From an uncultured Alphaproteobacteria bacterium (GTDB lineage: Bacteria > Pseudomonadota > Alphaproteobacteria > RF32 > CAG-239): 64,000 nucleotides of DNA. How positions within the stretch are numbered: position 1 is the first letter of the stretch; each line of letters starts with the position of its first letter. The stretch covers positions 62,001 to 126,000 of the forward strand of contig CALXTU010000003.1 in assembly GCA_944391495.1 (NCBI GenBank), read 5' to 3'. Both the position numbers and the translations under genes were made by a program. The notes beneath the pieces were generated by a model. It was not told where the DNA came from. It did no database searches and saw only the letters and a list, made by a program, of their open reading frames with translations. Shown here piece after piece: positions 16,301-24,115 of the stretch.

Positions 16301-16987
16301 CTAAGAGGTCAGGCTTTCCGGTTCGTCGGCAGCGCAGATATATATTTGTTCGCCGCTTTTTTTCAGCAGATATAAATCATCGTCATGTTCAAAGGCATAG
16401 CCGATGTTTATATCAATTGCCGAGATGTCATTAAATGAACAACCGACAAAATTTTTTTTGTCTTCCGGCCAGACGGCAATTATGGCGTCGGGGAAGTCGG
16501 CGTCTTCATCTGCCGTGCCGATCCAGAAAACTCCCAGTTTTTTATCGCCGCAGACCAGATATTCCAAGGACCAGAACATATCCGTTCCGTATTTCAAAGT
16601 GGCATAAATGTTGGCCAGTTCAACGGAATATATCCAGCTGACTTCTTTAACCACATATCCTCCCGTGACATCATATTGCAGCGTGTACAAAACATCGTCA
16701 ATCAGGAAGAAGCTTCCCAAAGGAAGATGTTGCAGACGGCAGCTTTTGTAGTGAAACTGGATTTCTTTGTCCAGAGGGTAGGCCGGCAGGACAACTTGTG
16801 CCCTTTCACCGTCTTTAATCACCCAGCAAAATACCGTAACGGGTGTTGCGGACTTCTTCAGCCGATAAAAAGCCAGATAGGGTTCCGGCCAAAAATTGGT
16901 CTTTTTCAGCTGGTCAAAAGCCTGTTTTGCCTGAGCCTGTGAGGCAAAGGTGTATTTTTGAGGCGTGACATAATATTTTTGGTTCAT
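16301..16987 (-). CDS. Unknown protein, paralogue of the gene at 18113-18790
   Basis: This 228-residue soluble protein has no signal peptide or known motif. It is rich in aromatic residues and beta-strand-like segments (YLAFYRLKK, VTVFCWVI, GVFWIGTADED). Its central and C-terminal parts can be aligned by eye with the 225-residue product of 18113-18790: FFLIDDVLYTLQYD with YFLRHGILYRYDAN, ELANIYATL with NLAALYART, and GYAFEHDDDLYLLKK with ETFLHDNDIWQVKK. The two therefore look like distant paralogues. There is no Shine-Dalgarno sequence; the 29-nt leader predicted from a good promoter (17023-17051) is AT-rich. The function is unknown. Confidence 0.8.
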   Translation of the reverse strand: MNQKYYVTPQKYTFASQAQAKQAFDQLKKTNFWPEPYLAFYRLKKSATPVTVFCWVIKDGERAQVVLPAYPLDKEIQFHYKSCRLQHLPLGSFFLIDDVLYTLQYDVTGGYVVKEVSWIYSVELANIYATLKYGTDMFWSLEYLVCGDKKLGVFWIGTADEDADFPDAIIAVWPEDKKNFVGCSFNDISAIDINIGYAFEHDDDLYLLKKSGEQIYICAADEPESLTS

Positions 16988-17022
16988 AATGATAAGGATT
17001 TAATGATTTATGATTATGGTTA

Positions 17023-17051
17023 AGTATAACTTGTAAAATTTCTATTTGCAA
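17023..17051 (-). promoter_or_regulatory. Predicted sigma70 promoter for the gene ending at 16301
   Basis: On the minus strand TTGCAA (17051-17046), a 17-bp spacer and TATACT (17028-17023) precede the ATG at 16987 by about 30 nt. An inverted GACAA element lies 6 bp upstream of the -35, similar to the arrangement at other unknown genes here. Confidence 0.6.
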
Positions 17052-17138
17052 CAAATTTTGTCTTGATTTTTGTCCAGCTATCTTATAAGAATTTAATCAG
17101 ATTAAATCTTATGTTTTCTATTATTAAATTTTACAACT

Positions 17139-18047
17139 ATGGCAAATGATTTGAAAAAGCTCTCTTTAGCCGTACAGAGAGAAGTTTTGAGCTACGAATC
17201 GTGGCTGACGGCAACAAGCGGTTTTCGCTTTGACAAACTTAGCAGACAATCCATGCTGCCGACGGTTTCGGTCTACGGTAACCATAAACTGAAAGTTGAT
17301 GCCGTTTTGGTGGTTGGCGATAATTTACGTGCTGCTGCCGAAGCGACGGATTTTCTGCTTCATCATAAAAAGATGCGCGGCAGCTATCCGGAAATTATCT
17401 GCTCTCCGGGGTTTAGTACACCGGCGGCCGTTGATTTCGGGTATCCGGCAGAGTGGTGGCTTAAAGTGATTATGCTGGTTTTGGGGATTCCGAAAGAGTT
17501 GCTGAAACAGCATAAATTATGCTTTGACCGGCGCGATCCCTGCTGGAATCTGACGGAATTTTTTGCCGAAAGGCGGAAAATAAAAACCGTGGTGGTTTTT
17601 TCGTCCAGAGGATATTCCATGACGGTGGCGCAGGAATTATATCAACGAATACCACGGATTCGCTGGATATTCTTTGATAATCCGATGGTGCAGCTGGAGG
17701 ATCGTATCTTTGATACGGAAGATATCAGTTCCGGCGGTTTGGAAATTGATCTTTTGATCGGCGGAATGGCCCATGTTTGGCAGGACTGGGGAAGTTTCAG
17801 ATATCCGCTGAGTGCCGAAACCCGCCATAACGCGCCCAAAATGCAGCCGGTTAAGGAGCTCTTGCAACGCGGCTATGTTCTTGGTCTGGAAAGCGGCCGG
17901 GATTGGGACTTCTTTGAAGAAGATGCGGTCAAGCATATTGAAACCATCATGGCCCGAAGGAATGATTTGGCGACCGGAGGTCAAGTTCGTCGCCGGATAT
18001 GCGGTCAGATCAGGAAGCTGATAGGTCAGTTTGCGGCTTCGGTATAA
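17139..18047 (+). CDS. Divergent YdcF/DUF218-like protein
   Basis: The 302-residue protein has the alternating strand/helix order of the DUF218 (YdcF/SanA/ElyC) fold without its membrane anchor: DAVLVVGDN as strand 1, a helix AAAEATDFLLHHK, EIICSPGFST as strand 2, then EWWLKVIMLVLGIPKELL (the family's 'E...M...L..LGIP' helix). After that come a CWNLTEFF element in place of the usual NT.EN motif, and TVVVFSSRGYSMTVAQEL, the 'V.S...H..R' region with His replaced. The fold assignment is moderate and the missing key residues suggest altered chemistry. No Shine-Dalgarno is visible before the ATG (leader TTTTACAACT). It is flanked on both sides by minus-strand paralogues of unknown function. Confidence 0.8.
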   Translation: MANDLKKLSLAVQREVLSYESWLTATSGFRFDKLSRQSMLPTVSVYGNHKLKVDAVLVVGDNLRAAAEATDFLLHHKKMRGSYPEIICSPGFSTPAAVDFGYPAEWWLKVIMLVLGIPKELLKQHKLCFDRRDPCWNLTEFFAERRKIKTVVVFSSRGYSMTVAQELYQRIPRIRWIFFDNPMVQLEDRIFDTEDISSGGLEIDLLIGGMAHVWQDWGSFRYPLSAETRHNAPKMQPVKELLQRGYVLGLESGRDWDFFEEDAVKHIETIMARRNDLATGGQVRRRICGQIRKLIGQFAASV

Positions 18048-18066
18048 TGTTTGCCGGTTATGAAAC

Positions 18067-18106
18067 AAAAAACCTCTTACCTTTTGCGGGTGAGAGGTTT
18101 TTTGTT
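18067..18106. terminator. Bidirectional terminator
   Basis: AAAAAACCTCTTACC and GGGTGAGAGGTTTTTT form an 11-bp stem with one wobble, flanked by A and T runs, between two convergent genes. Confidence 0.85.
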
Positions 18107-18112
18107 GTGATT

Positions 18113-18790
18113 TTAGGCTTTGCGGATAATGTGCATAGGCGTTTTTTCAATAAATAACCTACCGGTTGCATCTTTTTTAACCTGCCAGATGTCATTGTCG
18201 TGCAGAAATGTTTCATTTTCGGCCATAATTTCGTAATCAAATTTATATAAGCTTGTGTTTTGGCCGTTTTCATCAACAAACAAATCACGATCTTCGGCAA
18301 ATACAGGAAAGTCCGCTATCAAATGTTCGTTTTCGTCGTTAATCAGCCATGCTATGCAGACAAATTCGCGGGTGCGGCCAATGGTAAAAAGTTTAACCAG
18401 CGAACAAGAATCCGGAGTTATGCCGATAGTCCGGGCATATAAAGCGGCCAGGTTCTCATTCCAGCTGATAGCAACTTGTTTGATGCGACAGTTTGCGTCA
18501 TAACGATAGAGAATGCCATGTCGAAGAAAATATTCTTCCGCCATAATCTGGTCAATGACGTAACTATGCAAAAACGTATGATAATTGACGACATCATAAT
18601 CTTTGAAAACGGGCAATATCGTCAATTTCGGACCGTCAAGTGCGTACCATATAATTTCCGGGTGTCGGGCAAGCTTGGCAACGCCGAGTTTGGCTGCACC
18701 GCTGTTACCGAGTTTGCGAAAACGTTTTGTTGCAGCCGCAAGAGTTGAATAGGTGCATTCTCCGGCTGCGGTTTTTAAAAATTTTTCCAT
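18113..18790 (-). CDS. Unknown protein, paralogue of the gene at 16301-16987
   Basis: This 225-residue cytosolic-looking protein has no recognised domain. It starts with a helix containing TLAAATKRFRKLG, like SQAQAKQAFDQLKK in its paralogue. It shares with that paralogue a YFLRHGILYRYDA segment, a NLAALYARTIG helix, FVCIAWLINDEN and a final HDNDIWQVKKDATGRL hairpin. No Shine-Dalgarno is present: the bases before ATG are AATTTGTTTTTAATTTTG read in reverse, all AT-rich. It is convergent with the YdcF-like gene. The function is unknown. The two paralogues on either side of one gene suggest duplication within a small accessory cassette. Confidence 0.8.
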   Translation of the reverse strand: MEKFLKTAAGECTYSTLAAATKRFRKLGNSGAAKLGVAKLARHPEIIWYALDGPKLTILPVFKDYDVVNYHTFLHSYVIDQIMAEEYFLRHGILYRYDANCRIKQVAISWNENLAALYARTIGITPDSCSLVKLFTIGRTREFVCIAWLINDENEHLIADFPVFAEDRDLFVDENGQNTSLYKFDYEIMAENETFLHDNDIWQVKKDATGRLFIEKTPMHIIRKA

Positions 18791-18852
18791 ACTAATTTGT
18801 TTTTAATTTTGCTTCATATCATCAGCTTATCCGCTACAACCGGCGGAGTCAA

Positions 18853-18886
18853 CAAAAAAGCTCTCCGGCCGGTCAGCCGGAGAGCC
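18853..18886 (-). terminator. Terminator of nifJ
   Basis: A 10-bp GC-rich stem, GCTCTCCGGC / GCCGGAGAGC on the minus strand, is followed by TTTTTTG. It lies about 22 bp after the nifJ stop codon. Confidence 0.88.
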
Positions 18887-18907
18887 AGGGTGAACCAGGT
18901 CAGCCGA

Positions 18908-21900
18908 TTATTCGGCGACTTTGAATTCAGCCATATGTTCCAGAAGCGAACGTTTTTCGTTAACGTTTTCCTGTGCTTTGTTGAGCAAGGTGTTGTAACG
19001 TTCCGGATTCTGTTTGTTGACAATCTGGAAACGGGTTTCGTTGGCCATGTAGTCGGCCAGAGGTTTGGTCGGAGCCTTGGAATCCAAGGTCAGCGGAGCC
19101 TTGCCTTCGTGAATGTTTTCCGGATTGTAACGATACAGCGGCCATGAACCGGATTCGACGGCAGCTTTCTGGTGGCTCAGACCGTCAATCAGGTTGAAGC
19201 CCTGCGCAATACAATGCGAGTAGGCAATAATGATGGACGGACCATCATAAGCCTCGGCTTCATTCATGGCTTTGATAACCTGGGTATCGTTGGCGCCGAG
19301 GGAAACCTGCGCAACATAAACGTTGCCGTAAGACATGGCAATCATGCCCAGGTCTTTTTTCGGCAGCGATTTACCGGCCGTGGCAAATTTGGCCGAAGCA
19401 CCCATCGGAGTGGCCTTGGACTGCTGACCGCCGGTATTGGAGTAAACACCGGTATCCATAACCAGGATATTGATGTTTTTGCCGGACGCGATAGCGTGAT
19501 CCAGACCACCGAAACCGATATCATAAGCCCAGCCGTCACCGCCCAAAATCCAAACCGATTTCTTAATCAGGTAATCGGCCAGTTTGTCAAGGTGTTTAGC
19601 CTCGGAAGTGTTGATGCCGGCGAGTTTGGTACGCAGCTGTTTAACCAGTTCGCGCTGTTCGTCGATTTCAACGTCGGTCTTCTGCGGGTTGTTCAAAAGT
19701 TTTTCAACCAGATCGGCACCGACTTTGTCTTTTAAGCCTTCAAGCAGCTGTTTGGCAAAACCGGTCTGCTGATCAATTGAGAAGCGCATACCCAGGCCGA
19801 ACTCGGCGTTGTCTTCAAACAGCGAGTTTGACCAGGCCGGACCATGGCCTTTTTCGTCTTTGGCATAAGGAGTGGTCGGCAGGTTGCCCGAGTAAATAGA
19901 CGAGCAGCCGGTTGCATTGGCAACGACCATGCGGTCGCCGAACAACTGGGTAAGCAGTTTGACATAAGGCGTTTCGCCGCAGCCGGCACAGGCGCCGGAG
20001 AATTCAAACAACGGCTGAATCATCTGCGTGGTCTTGGGCAGGTTCTTGGCAACCTCGGTACGTTTTACGTAAGGCAGGGTTTCAAAGAACTTCCAGTTGG
20101 CCTTTTCAGCTTCCAGATGGTTTTCAATATGATCCATATTGATTGCCTTGAGTTCCGGATTGGCCTTGTTTTTGGCCGGGCAGGCCGAAGTGCAGATGCC
20201 GCAGCCGGTGCAGTCTTCAGGCGAAAGCTGCCAGATAAAGCGTTTGCCGGCGAATTCTTTGCCCTTGTAAGCGGCAGATTTGAAAGAAGCCGGTGCGTTT
20301 TTCAGTTCTTCGTCCGAGGCTACTTTCATGCGGATAACGCCGTGCGGGCAAACCAATGAGCATTTGCCGCACTGAATGCAGGTTTCCGGATCCCAAACCG
20401 GGATTTCGGTTGCGATGCAGCGTTTTTCGTACTGCGTGGTGCCGGTCGGCCAGGTGCCGTCGGCAACATCGGCAAAAGCCGAAACCGGAAGCTCGTTGCC
20501 GCGGTCGGCAATAATTTCACCGGTAACCTTTTTGATAAATTCAGGCGCATTTTCCGGAACCGGCGGCAGACGATGAACGGTTGAGGTGACCTCGTGCGGA
20601 TATTCAACTTTGTGCAGGTGAGCCAGAGAGGCATCAACCGCGGCAAAGTTTTTCTGAACGATGGCATCGCCTTTTTTGGAATAGGTTTTCTTAATCGCGT
20701 TCTTAATCTGCTCAATAGCTTCGTCTTTCGGCAGAATGTTGGAAATCGCGAAGAAGCAGGCCTGCATGATGGTGTTGATGCGCTGGCCCATACCGGTTTC
20801 GCGAGCAACCTCTACCGCATTGATGGTGTAGAACTCAAGCTTTTTGGCAATGATTTCTTCCTGAACCTCAATCGGCAGGTGATTCCATACTTCGTCGGCC
20901 GGATAAGGTGCGTTCAACAGGAAGGTTGCGCCCGGTTTGGCGATTTTCAGGATATCAACCTTGGCCATGAACGGGAACTGGTGGCAGGCAACGAAATCGG
21001 CCTTGTTAATCTGGTAAGCCGCTTTAATCGGATTATCAGAGAAACGCAGGTGCGACGTGGTCATTGAGCCGGATTTACGCGAATCGTAAACAAAATAGCC
21101 CTGACCGTATTTGCCGGCGTCTTCGGCGATGATTTTAATCGAGTTTTTGTTAGCGCCGACGGTACCGTCCGCACCCAGACCGTAGAATACGGCACGGACA
21201 ACATCTTTGCCTTCGGTGTCGATATCATCGGAGAAGGGCAGCGATGTGTTGTTGACGTCATCGTTAATGCCGACCGAGAAGCCGTTAATCGGTTTCATTG
21301 AGGCACCGTTGTCATAAACGGCACGAACCATACCGGGAGTGAACTCCTTGGACGACAAGCCGTAACGGCCGCCGAAAATGCGCGGCATGGCAGCGATTTC
21401 GCCGTTGGCAAAAGCCTGAGTCAATGTGGCGACGACGTCCAAATACAGCGGTTCGCCGATGGAGCCGGATTCTTTGGTACGGTCCAAAACATTGACAACC
21501 TTAACCGAAGCCGGAAGAGCCTTAACAAAGGATTTTTCCGGGAACGGACGATACAGGCGGACTTTCATTAAGCCGACCTTGTAACCGTTGTTGTTTAAGT
21601 AATTGATGGTCTCTTCAACCGTTTCGGCACCGGAACCCATAATGACGATAACCTGTTCGGCGTCTTCGGGGCCGACATATTCGACAACCTTGTACTGGCG
21701 GCCGGAAATCTTGGCGAACTTGTCCATTTCTTCCTGAACAATGCCTTCAACCTGATGATAGTATTTGTTGCAGGCTTCACGTCCCTGGAAGAAGACATCA
21801 GGGTTTTGCGCGGTGCCGCGGATAACCGGTTTTTCCGGACGCAGGGCATGTTCGGCATTGAACGTATAGTCAACGCCTTCCATCATGGCGCGCAGGTCGT

Positions 21901-22468
21901 CGTCGGACAAAAGTTTGATTTTTTTGATTTCGTGCGAGGTGCGGAAGCCGTCAAAAAAGTGCATAAACGGTACGCGCGAACGCAGGGTTGATGTCTGAGC
22001 GATGGCGGCAAAGTCGTGTGCCTCCTGAACCGAGTTGGAGCAGAGCATGGCAAAGCCGGTCTGGCGGCAGGACATAACGTCGGAGTGGTCGCCGAAAATC
22101 GACAAAGCGTGGTAGGCCAGAGAACGCGCGGCAACATGCATGACAAACGGGCTCAATTCGCCGGCGATTTTGTACATATTCGGGATCATCAGCAAGAGCC
22201 CCTGCGAAGCGGTAAAGGTGGTGGTTAAGGCACCGGCCTGGATAGAACCGTGGCAGGCACCGGCAGCACCGGCTTCGGACTGCATTTCCTGAACCTCGGG
22301 AACAACACCCCAGATATTTTTTTGCTTGGCGGCAGACCACGCATCGGCCCATTCGCCCATCGGCGACGACGGGGTAATCGGGTAGATGACGCAGACTTCG
22401 TTCATGCGGTGGGCAACCGAAGCGGCCGCTTCGTTGCCGTCCATCATTTTCATCTTTACTTCAGACAT
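18908..22468 (-). CDS. nifJ: Pyruvate:ferredoxin (flavodoxin) oxidoreductase, single-chain
   Basis: This 1186-residue enzyme converts pyruvate and CoA to acetyl-CoA and CO2 while reducing ferredoxin or flavodoxin. Length and domain order match homodimeric PFORs: N-terminal domain with PITPSSPMGEWAD near residue 30, a CoA-binding region, then two 4Fe-4S ferredoxin motifs CIQCGKCSLVCP (from about 697) and CTGCGICTSACP (about 753). A further Cys pair lies in FSGACAGCGETPY (about 820), and the thiamine diphosphate site has GDGWAYDIGFGGLDHA (about 976) plus GVYSNTGGQQSKATP. AAGGATG precedes the ATG. It is monocistronic with its own terminator. An oxygen-sensitive PFOR in an alphaproteobacterium points to anaerobic fermentation. 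Confidence 0.98.
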   Translation of the reverse strand: MSEVKMKMMDGNEAAASVAHRMNEVCVIYPITPSSPMGEWADAWSAAKQKNIWGVVPEVQEMQSEAGAAGACHGSIQAGALTTTFTASQGLLLMIPNMYKIAGELSPFVMHVAARSLAYHALSIFGDHSDVMSCRQTGFAMLCSNSVQEAHDFAAIAQTSTLRSRVPFMHFFDGFRTSHEIKKIKLLSDDDLRAMMEGVDYTFNAEHALRPEKPVIRGTAQNPDVFFQGREACNKYYHQVEGIVQEEMDKFAKISGRQYKVVEYVGPEDAEQVIVIMGSGAETVEETINYLNNNGYKVGLMKVRLYRPFPEKSFVKALPASVKVVNVLDRTKESGSIGEPLYLDVVATLTQAFANGEIAAMPRIFGGRYGLSSKEFTPGMVRAVYDNGASMKPINGFSVGINDDVNNTSLPFSDDIDTEGKDVVRAVFYGLGADGTVGANKNSIKIIAEDAGKYGQGYFVYDSRKSGSMTTSHLRFSDNPIKAAYQINKADFVACHQFPFMAKVDILKIAKPGATFLLNAPYPADEVWNHLPIEVQEEIIAKKLEFYTINAVEVARETGMGQRINTIMQACFFAISNILPKDEAIEQIKNAIKKTYSKKGDAIVQKNFAAVDASLAHLHKVEYPHEVTSTVHRLPPVPENAPEFIKKVTGEIIADRGNELPVSAFADVADGTWPTGTTQYEKRCIATEIPVWDPETCIQCGKCSLVCPHGVIRMKVASDEELKNAPASFKSAAYKGKEFAGKRFIWQLSPEDCTGCGICTSACPAKNKANPELKAINMDHIENHLEAEKANWKFFETLPYVKRTEVAKNLPKTTQMIQPLFEFSGACAGCGETPYVKLLTQLFGDRMVVANATGCSSIYSGNLPTTPYAKDEKGHGPAWSNSLFEDNAEFGLGMRFSIDQQTGFAKQLLEGLKDKVGADLVEKLLNNPQKTDVEIDEQRELVKQLRTKLAGINTSEAKHLDKLADYLIKKSVWILGGDGWAYDIGFGGLDHAIASGKNINILVMDTGVYSNTGGQQSKATPMGASAKFATAGKSLPKKDLGMIAMSYGNVYVAQVSLGANDTQVIKAMNEAEAYDGPSIIIAYSHCIAQGFNLIDGLSHQKAAVESGSWPLYRYNPENIHEGKAPLTLDSKAPTKPLADYMANETRFQIVNKQNPERYNTLLNKAQENVNEKRSLLEHMAEFKVAE

Positions 22469-22699
22469 ATTTCATCCTTAAAGTTAGCGTTAATAAAACA
22501 AAAAAAGCCCTGTAAATTAGACGGTTTAACGCCTGATCTACCGGCTTTTCGGGTAACAGAATCCTATACCTGCGTGCCTTATAGCATTGTGTGAACAAAA
22601 AATCCAGCAAAAAGTTACGCCGGGTTAATAAATCAGAGGGTAAAAAAGCATTGTCCGCCGGCAATTTGGCAAAAAAATAAAATTTTGTCTAAATTGTGC

Positions 22700-22728
22700 T
22701 TGCGGAGGGGGTAAAAATGTGGTATAAC
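22700..22728 (+). promoter_or_regulatory. Strong predicted promoter with upstream TTGTCTAAA element
   Basis: TTGCGG (22700-22705), a 17-bp spacer and TATAAC (22723-22728) form a good sigma70 promoter. TTGTCTAAA (22685-22693) ends 6 bp before the -35. Transcription would start about 250 bp before the band-7 ATG. The remaining stretch 22469-22982 holds no convincing gene. I see one hairpin (CCGACA / TTGTTCGG with a following T-run) near 22771-22795 that could end a short RNA. Confidence 0.6.
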
Positions 22729-22982
22729 TATGGATGATATTTTGATTAGATATATATTATTAACAAATGCCCGACAGATGTTGTTCGGAATTTTTGAGTA
22801 AAGACTGATTAATGTTGTAAAAAAATATTTGAAAGAGCCAGCGCTAGGCTGCCCGCTGTTTTTAATAACAGAGAACTACGTGTTCGGGGGAAAAGGTAAG
22901 AATTGATTTTGCAGTAATTATCAGTGGAATAATCAGATATGATGAACAGAGCAGAAGAGGGTGTTATAAAAAAAATAAGACT

Positions 22983-23855
22983 ATGTATTGCAATGACGAA
23001 AGCGAGAAAAAGAGAAAAGCCAGAAGAAAGAAAATTTTCTGGGGAATTGTCCTCGGGGGAGTTTTTTGTTTTCTACTTTTCGGGGCCTGCTCAATAATCG
23101 GTCCCGAACAGGTCGGTATAAGGGTAACGCTAGGAAGTGTTTCTTCTGAACCGTCGTACGGATTTAATGTGAAGTGGCCGTTGATCTCGAAGTTTATATG
23201 TTTTGAGAAAACGACACAAAGAATAGAGGCACAAGATGCCACTTACACGAAGGATATTCAGCCTGCGGAGATCCAATACGTGTTTACGTATAGGATTGTG
23301 GATAGTAATGCTCCACGGCTATATCTTTCAGCCGGAAAAGGATATGAGGACAAACTCATTTATCCGGTGTTAAAAAGCGCCTTAAAAGATGTGATAGGGC
23401 GTTGGACGGCACAGGATCTCGTGTCCAACCGTGAAAAGGCAACGGCAGAGGTAACGGAGCTGTTGGTTGAGGGAATTCCTGCAGAGTATTTTGCAGAGAT
23501 AACTTTCCAAATGTCGAATATTGATTATTCAGACGCCTTTGAGAAAGGGATTGAAGAAAAAGTACTAGCCGAGCAGGAAGCTCAGAAGGCCAAAAACCGC
23601 ACAGTTCAAATAGAAGAGGAGGGGCGACAGGCGGTGATTAAGGCTGAAGCTGAGGCCGAAGCTAAAATTGCTGCCGCTGAAGCGACTGCCAAAGCGATGG
23701 ATATTGAGGGTAAAGCGTTGGCACGTAACCCTCAGATTCTGGAGCTCAGACAGCTTGAGGTGCAGAGGGACTTTGCCGCAAATATAGGCAAGGTTACCGG
23801 CACAGTTATTTTTTCAGATGAGCAGACGAAGACATTTTTGCCGCTGAAAAAGTAA
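22983..23855 (+). CDS. SPFH/band-7 (prohibitin-like) membrane protein
   Basis: This 290-residue protein has a short charged cytoplasmic N-terminus, one transmembrane helix (about 18-38, [21 protein letters not shown]) and a band-7 domain (about 39-195; [48 protein letters not shown]). An Ala/Glu/Lys-rich coiled coil follows ([19 protein letters not shown]). Such proteins form ring scaffolds in the inner membrane, often regulating proteases. Codon use differs from neighbours, with frequent AGG, ATA and CTA, suggesting acquisition from elsewhere. The ATG has no clear ribosome binding site. No protease partner gene is adjacent, so the function is unassigned. Confidence 0.87.
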   Translation: MYCNDESEKKRKARRKKIFWGIVLGGVFCFLLFGACSIIGPEQVGIRVTLGSVSSEPSYGFNVKWPLISKFICFEKTTQRIEAQDATYTKDIQPAEIQYVFTYRIVDSNAPRLYLSAGKGYEDKLIYPVLKSALKDVIGRWTAQDLVSNREKATAEVTELLVEGIPAEYFAEITFQMSNIDYSDAFEKGIEEKVLAEQEAQKAKNRTVQIEEEGRQAVIKAEAEAEAKIAAAEATAKAMDIEGKALARNPQILELRQLEVQRDFAANIGKVTGTVIFSDEQTKTFLPLKK

Positions 23856-23859
23856 AAAA

Positions 23860-23891
23860 GAAACCGTTCTCTTGTGAAAGAGGACGGTTTC
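23860..23891 (+). terminator. Hairpin after the band-7 gene
   Basis: Fourteen-nt arms, GAAACCGTTCTCTT and AAGAGGACGGTTTC, pair with a GTGA loop right after the stop codon. The following T-run is poor, so termination is plausible but not certain. Confidence 0.5.
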
Positions 23892-23944
23892 GTCGTTTAA
23901 AGGACGGAGTGTTTTGGGGTGATGTTTTATTGTTATAAAAAATT

Positions 23945-24075
23945 GAAGATCGCTTATCCCTCACTTCGTTCGGGAGCGAAACATCTCAGAGGAGATTCTT
24001 CGGGACTTACGTCCCTCAGAATGACAGGAAAAAGAAAGCTCAGAATGACAGGGAAAAAACATCCGGAATGACAAG
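23945..24075. repeat. Intergenic repeat with GAATGACA units
   Basis: The stretch contains TCACTTCGTTCGGGAGCGAA, then GATTCTTCGGGACTTACGTC and three spaced copies of GAATGACA (24020, 24043 and 24067 regions), each followed by an A/G-rich spacer of about 14 nt. Short interspersed elements built on 'TGTCATTC..GAGG...GAAGAATCT' are widespread in bacteria. Here it fills the gap between the band-7 gene and secA and holds no ORF. Confidence 0.65.
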
Positions 24076-24079
24076 AAAG

Positions 24080-24110
24080 AAAAAGCCTCCGTTTTTGACG
24101 GAGGCTTTTT
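24080..24110 (-). terminator. Terminator of secA
   Basis: GCCTCCG (24085-24091) pairs with CGGAGGC (24099-24105). Read on the minus strand it is followed by CTTTTTC-like T-rich sequence just after the secA stop codon. Confidence 0.82.
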
Positions 24111-24115
24111 CAGAT

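Noticed and set aside
19172..19735. Long ORF opposite nifJ
   Set aside because: Antisense to a highly conserved coding region; no ribosome binding site or known domain.
22730..22982. 6S RNA or tmRNA in the long upstream region
   Set aside because: I could not fold the expected long bulged hairpin or find a tRNA-like domain or tag reading frame.
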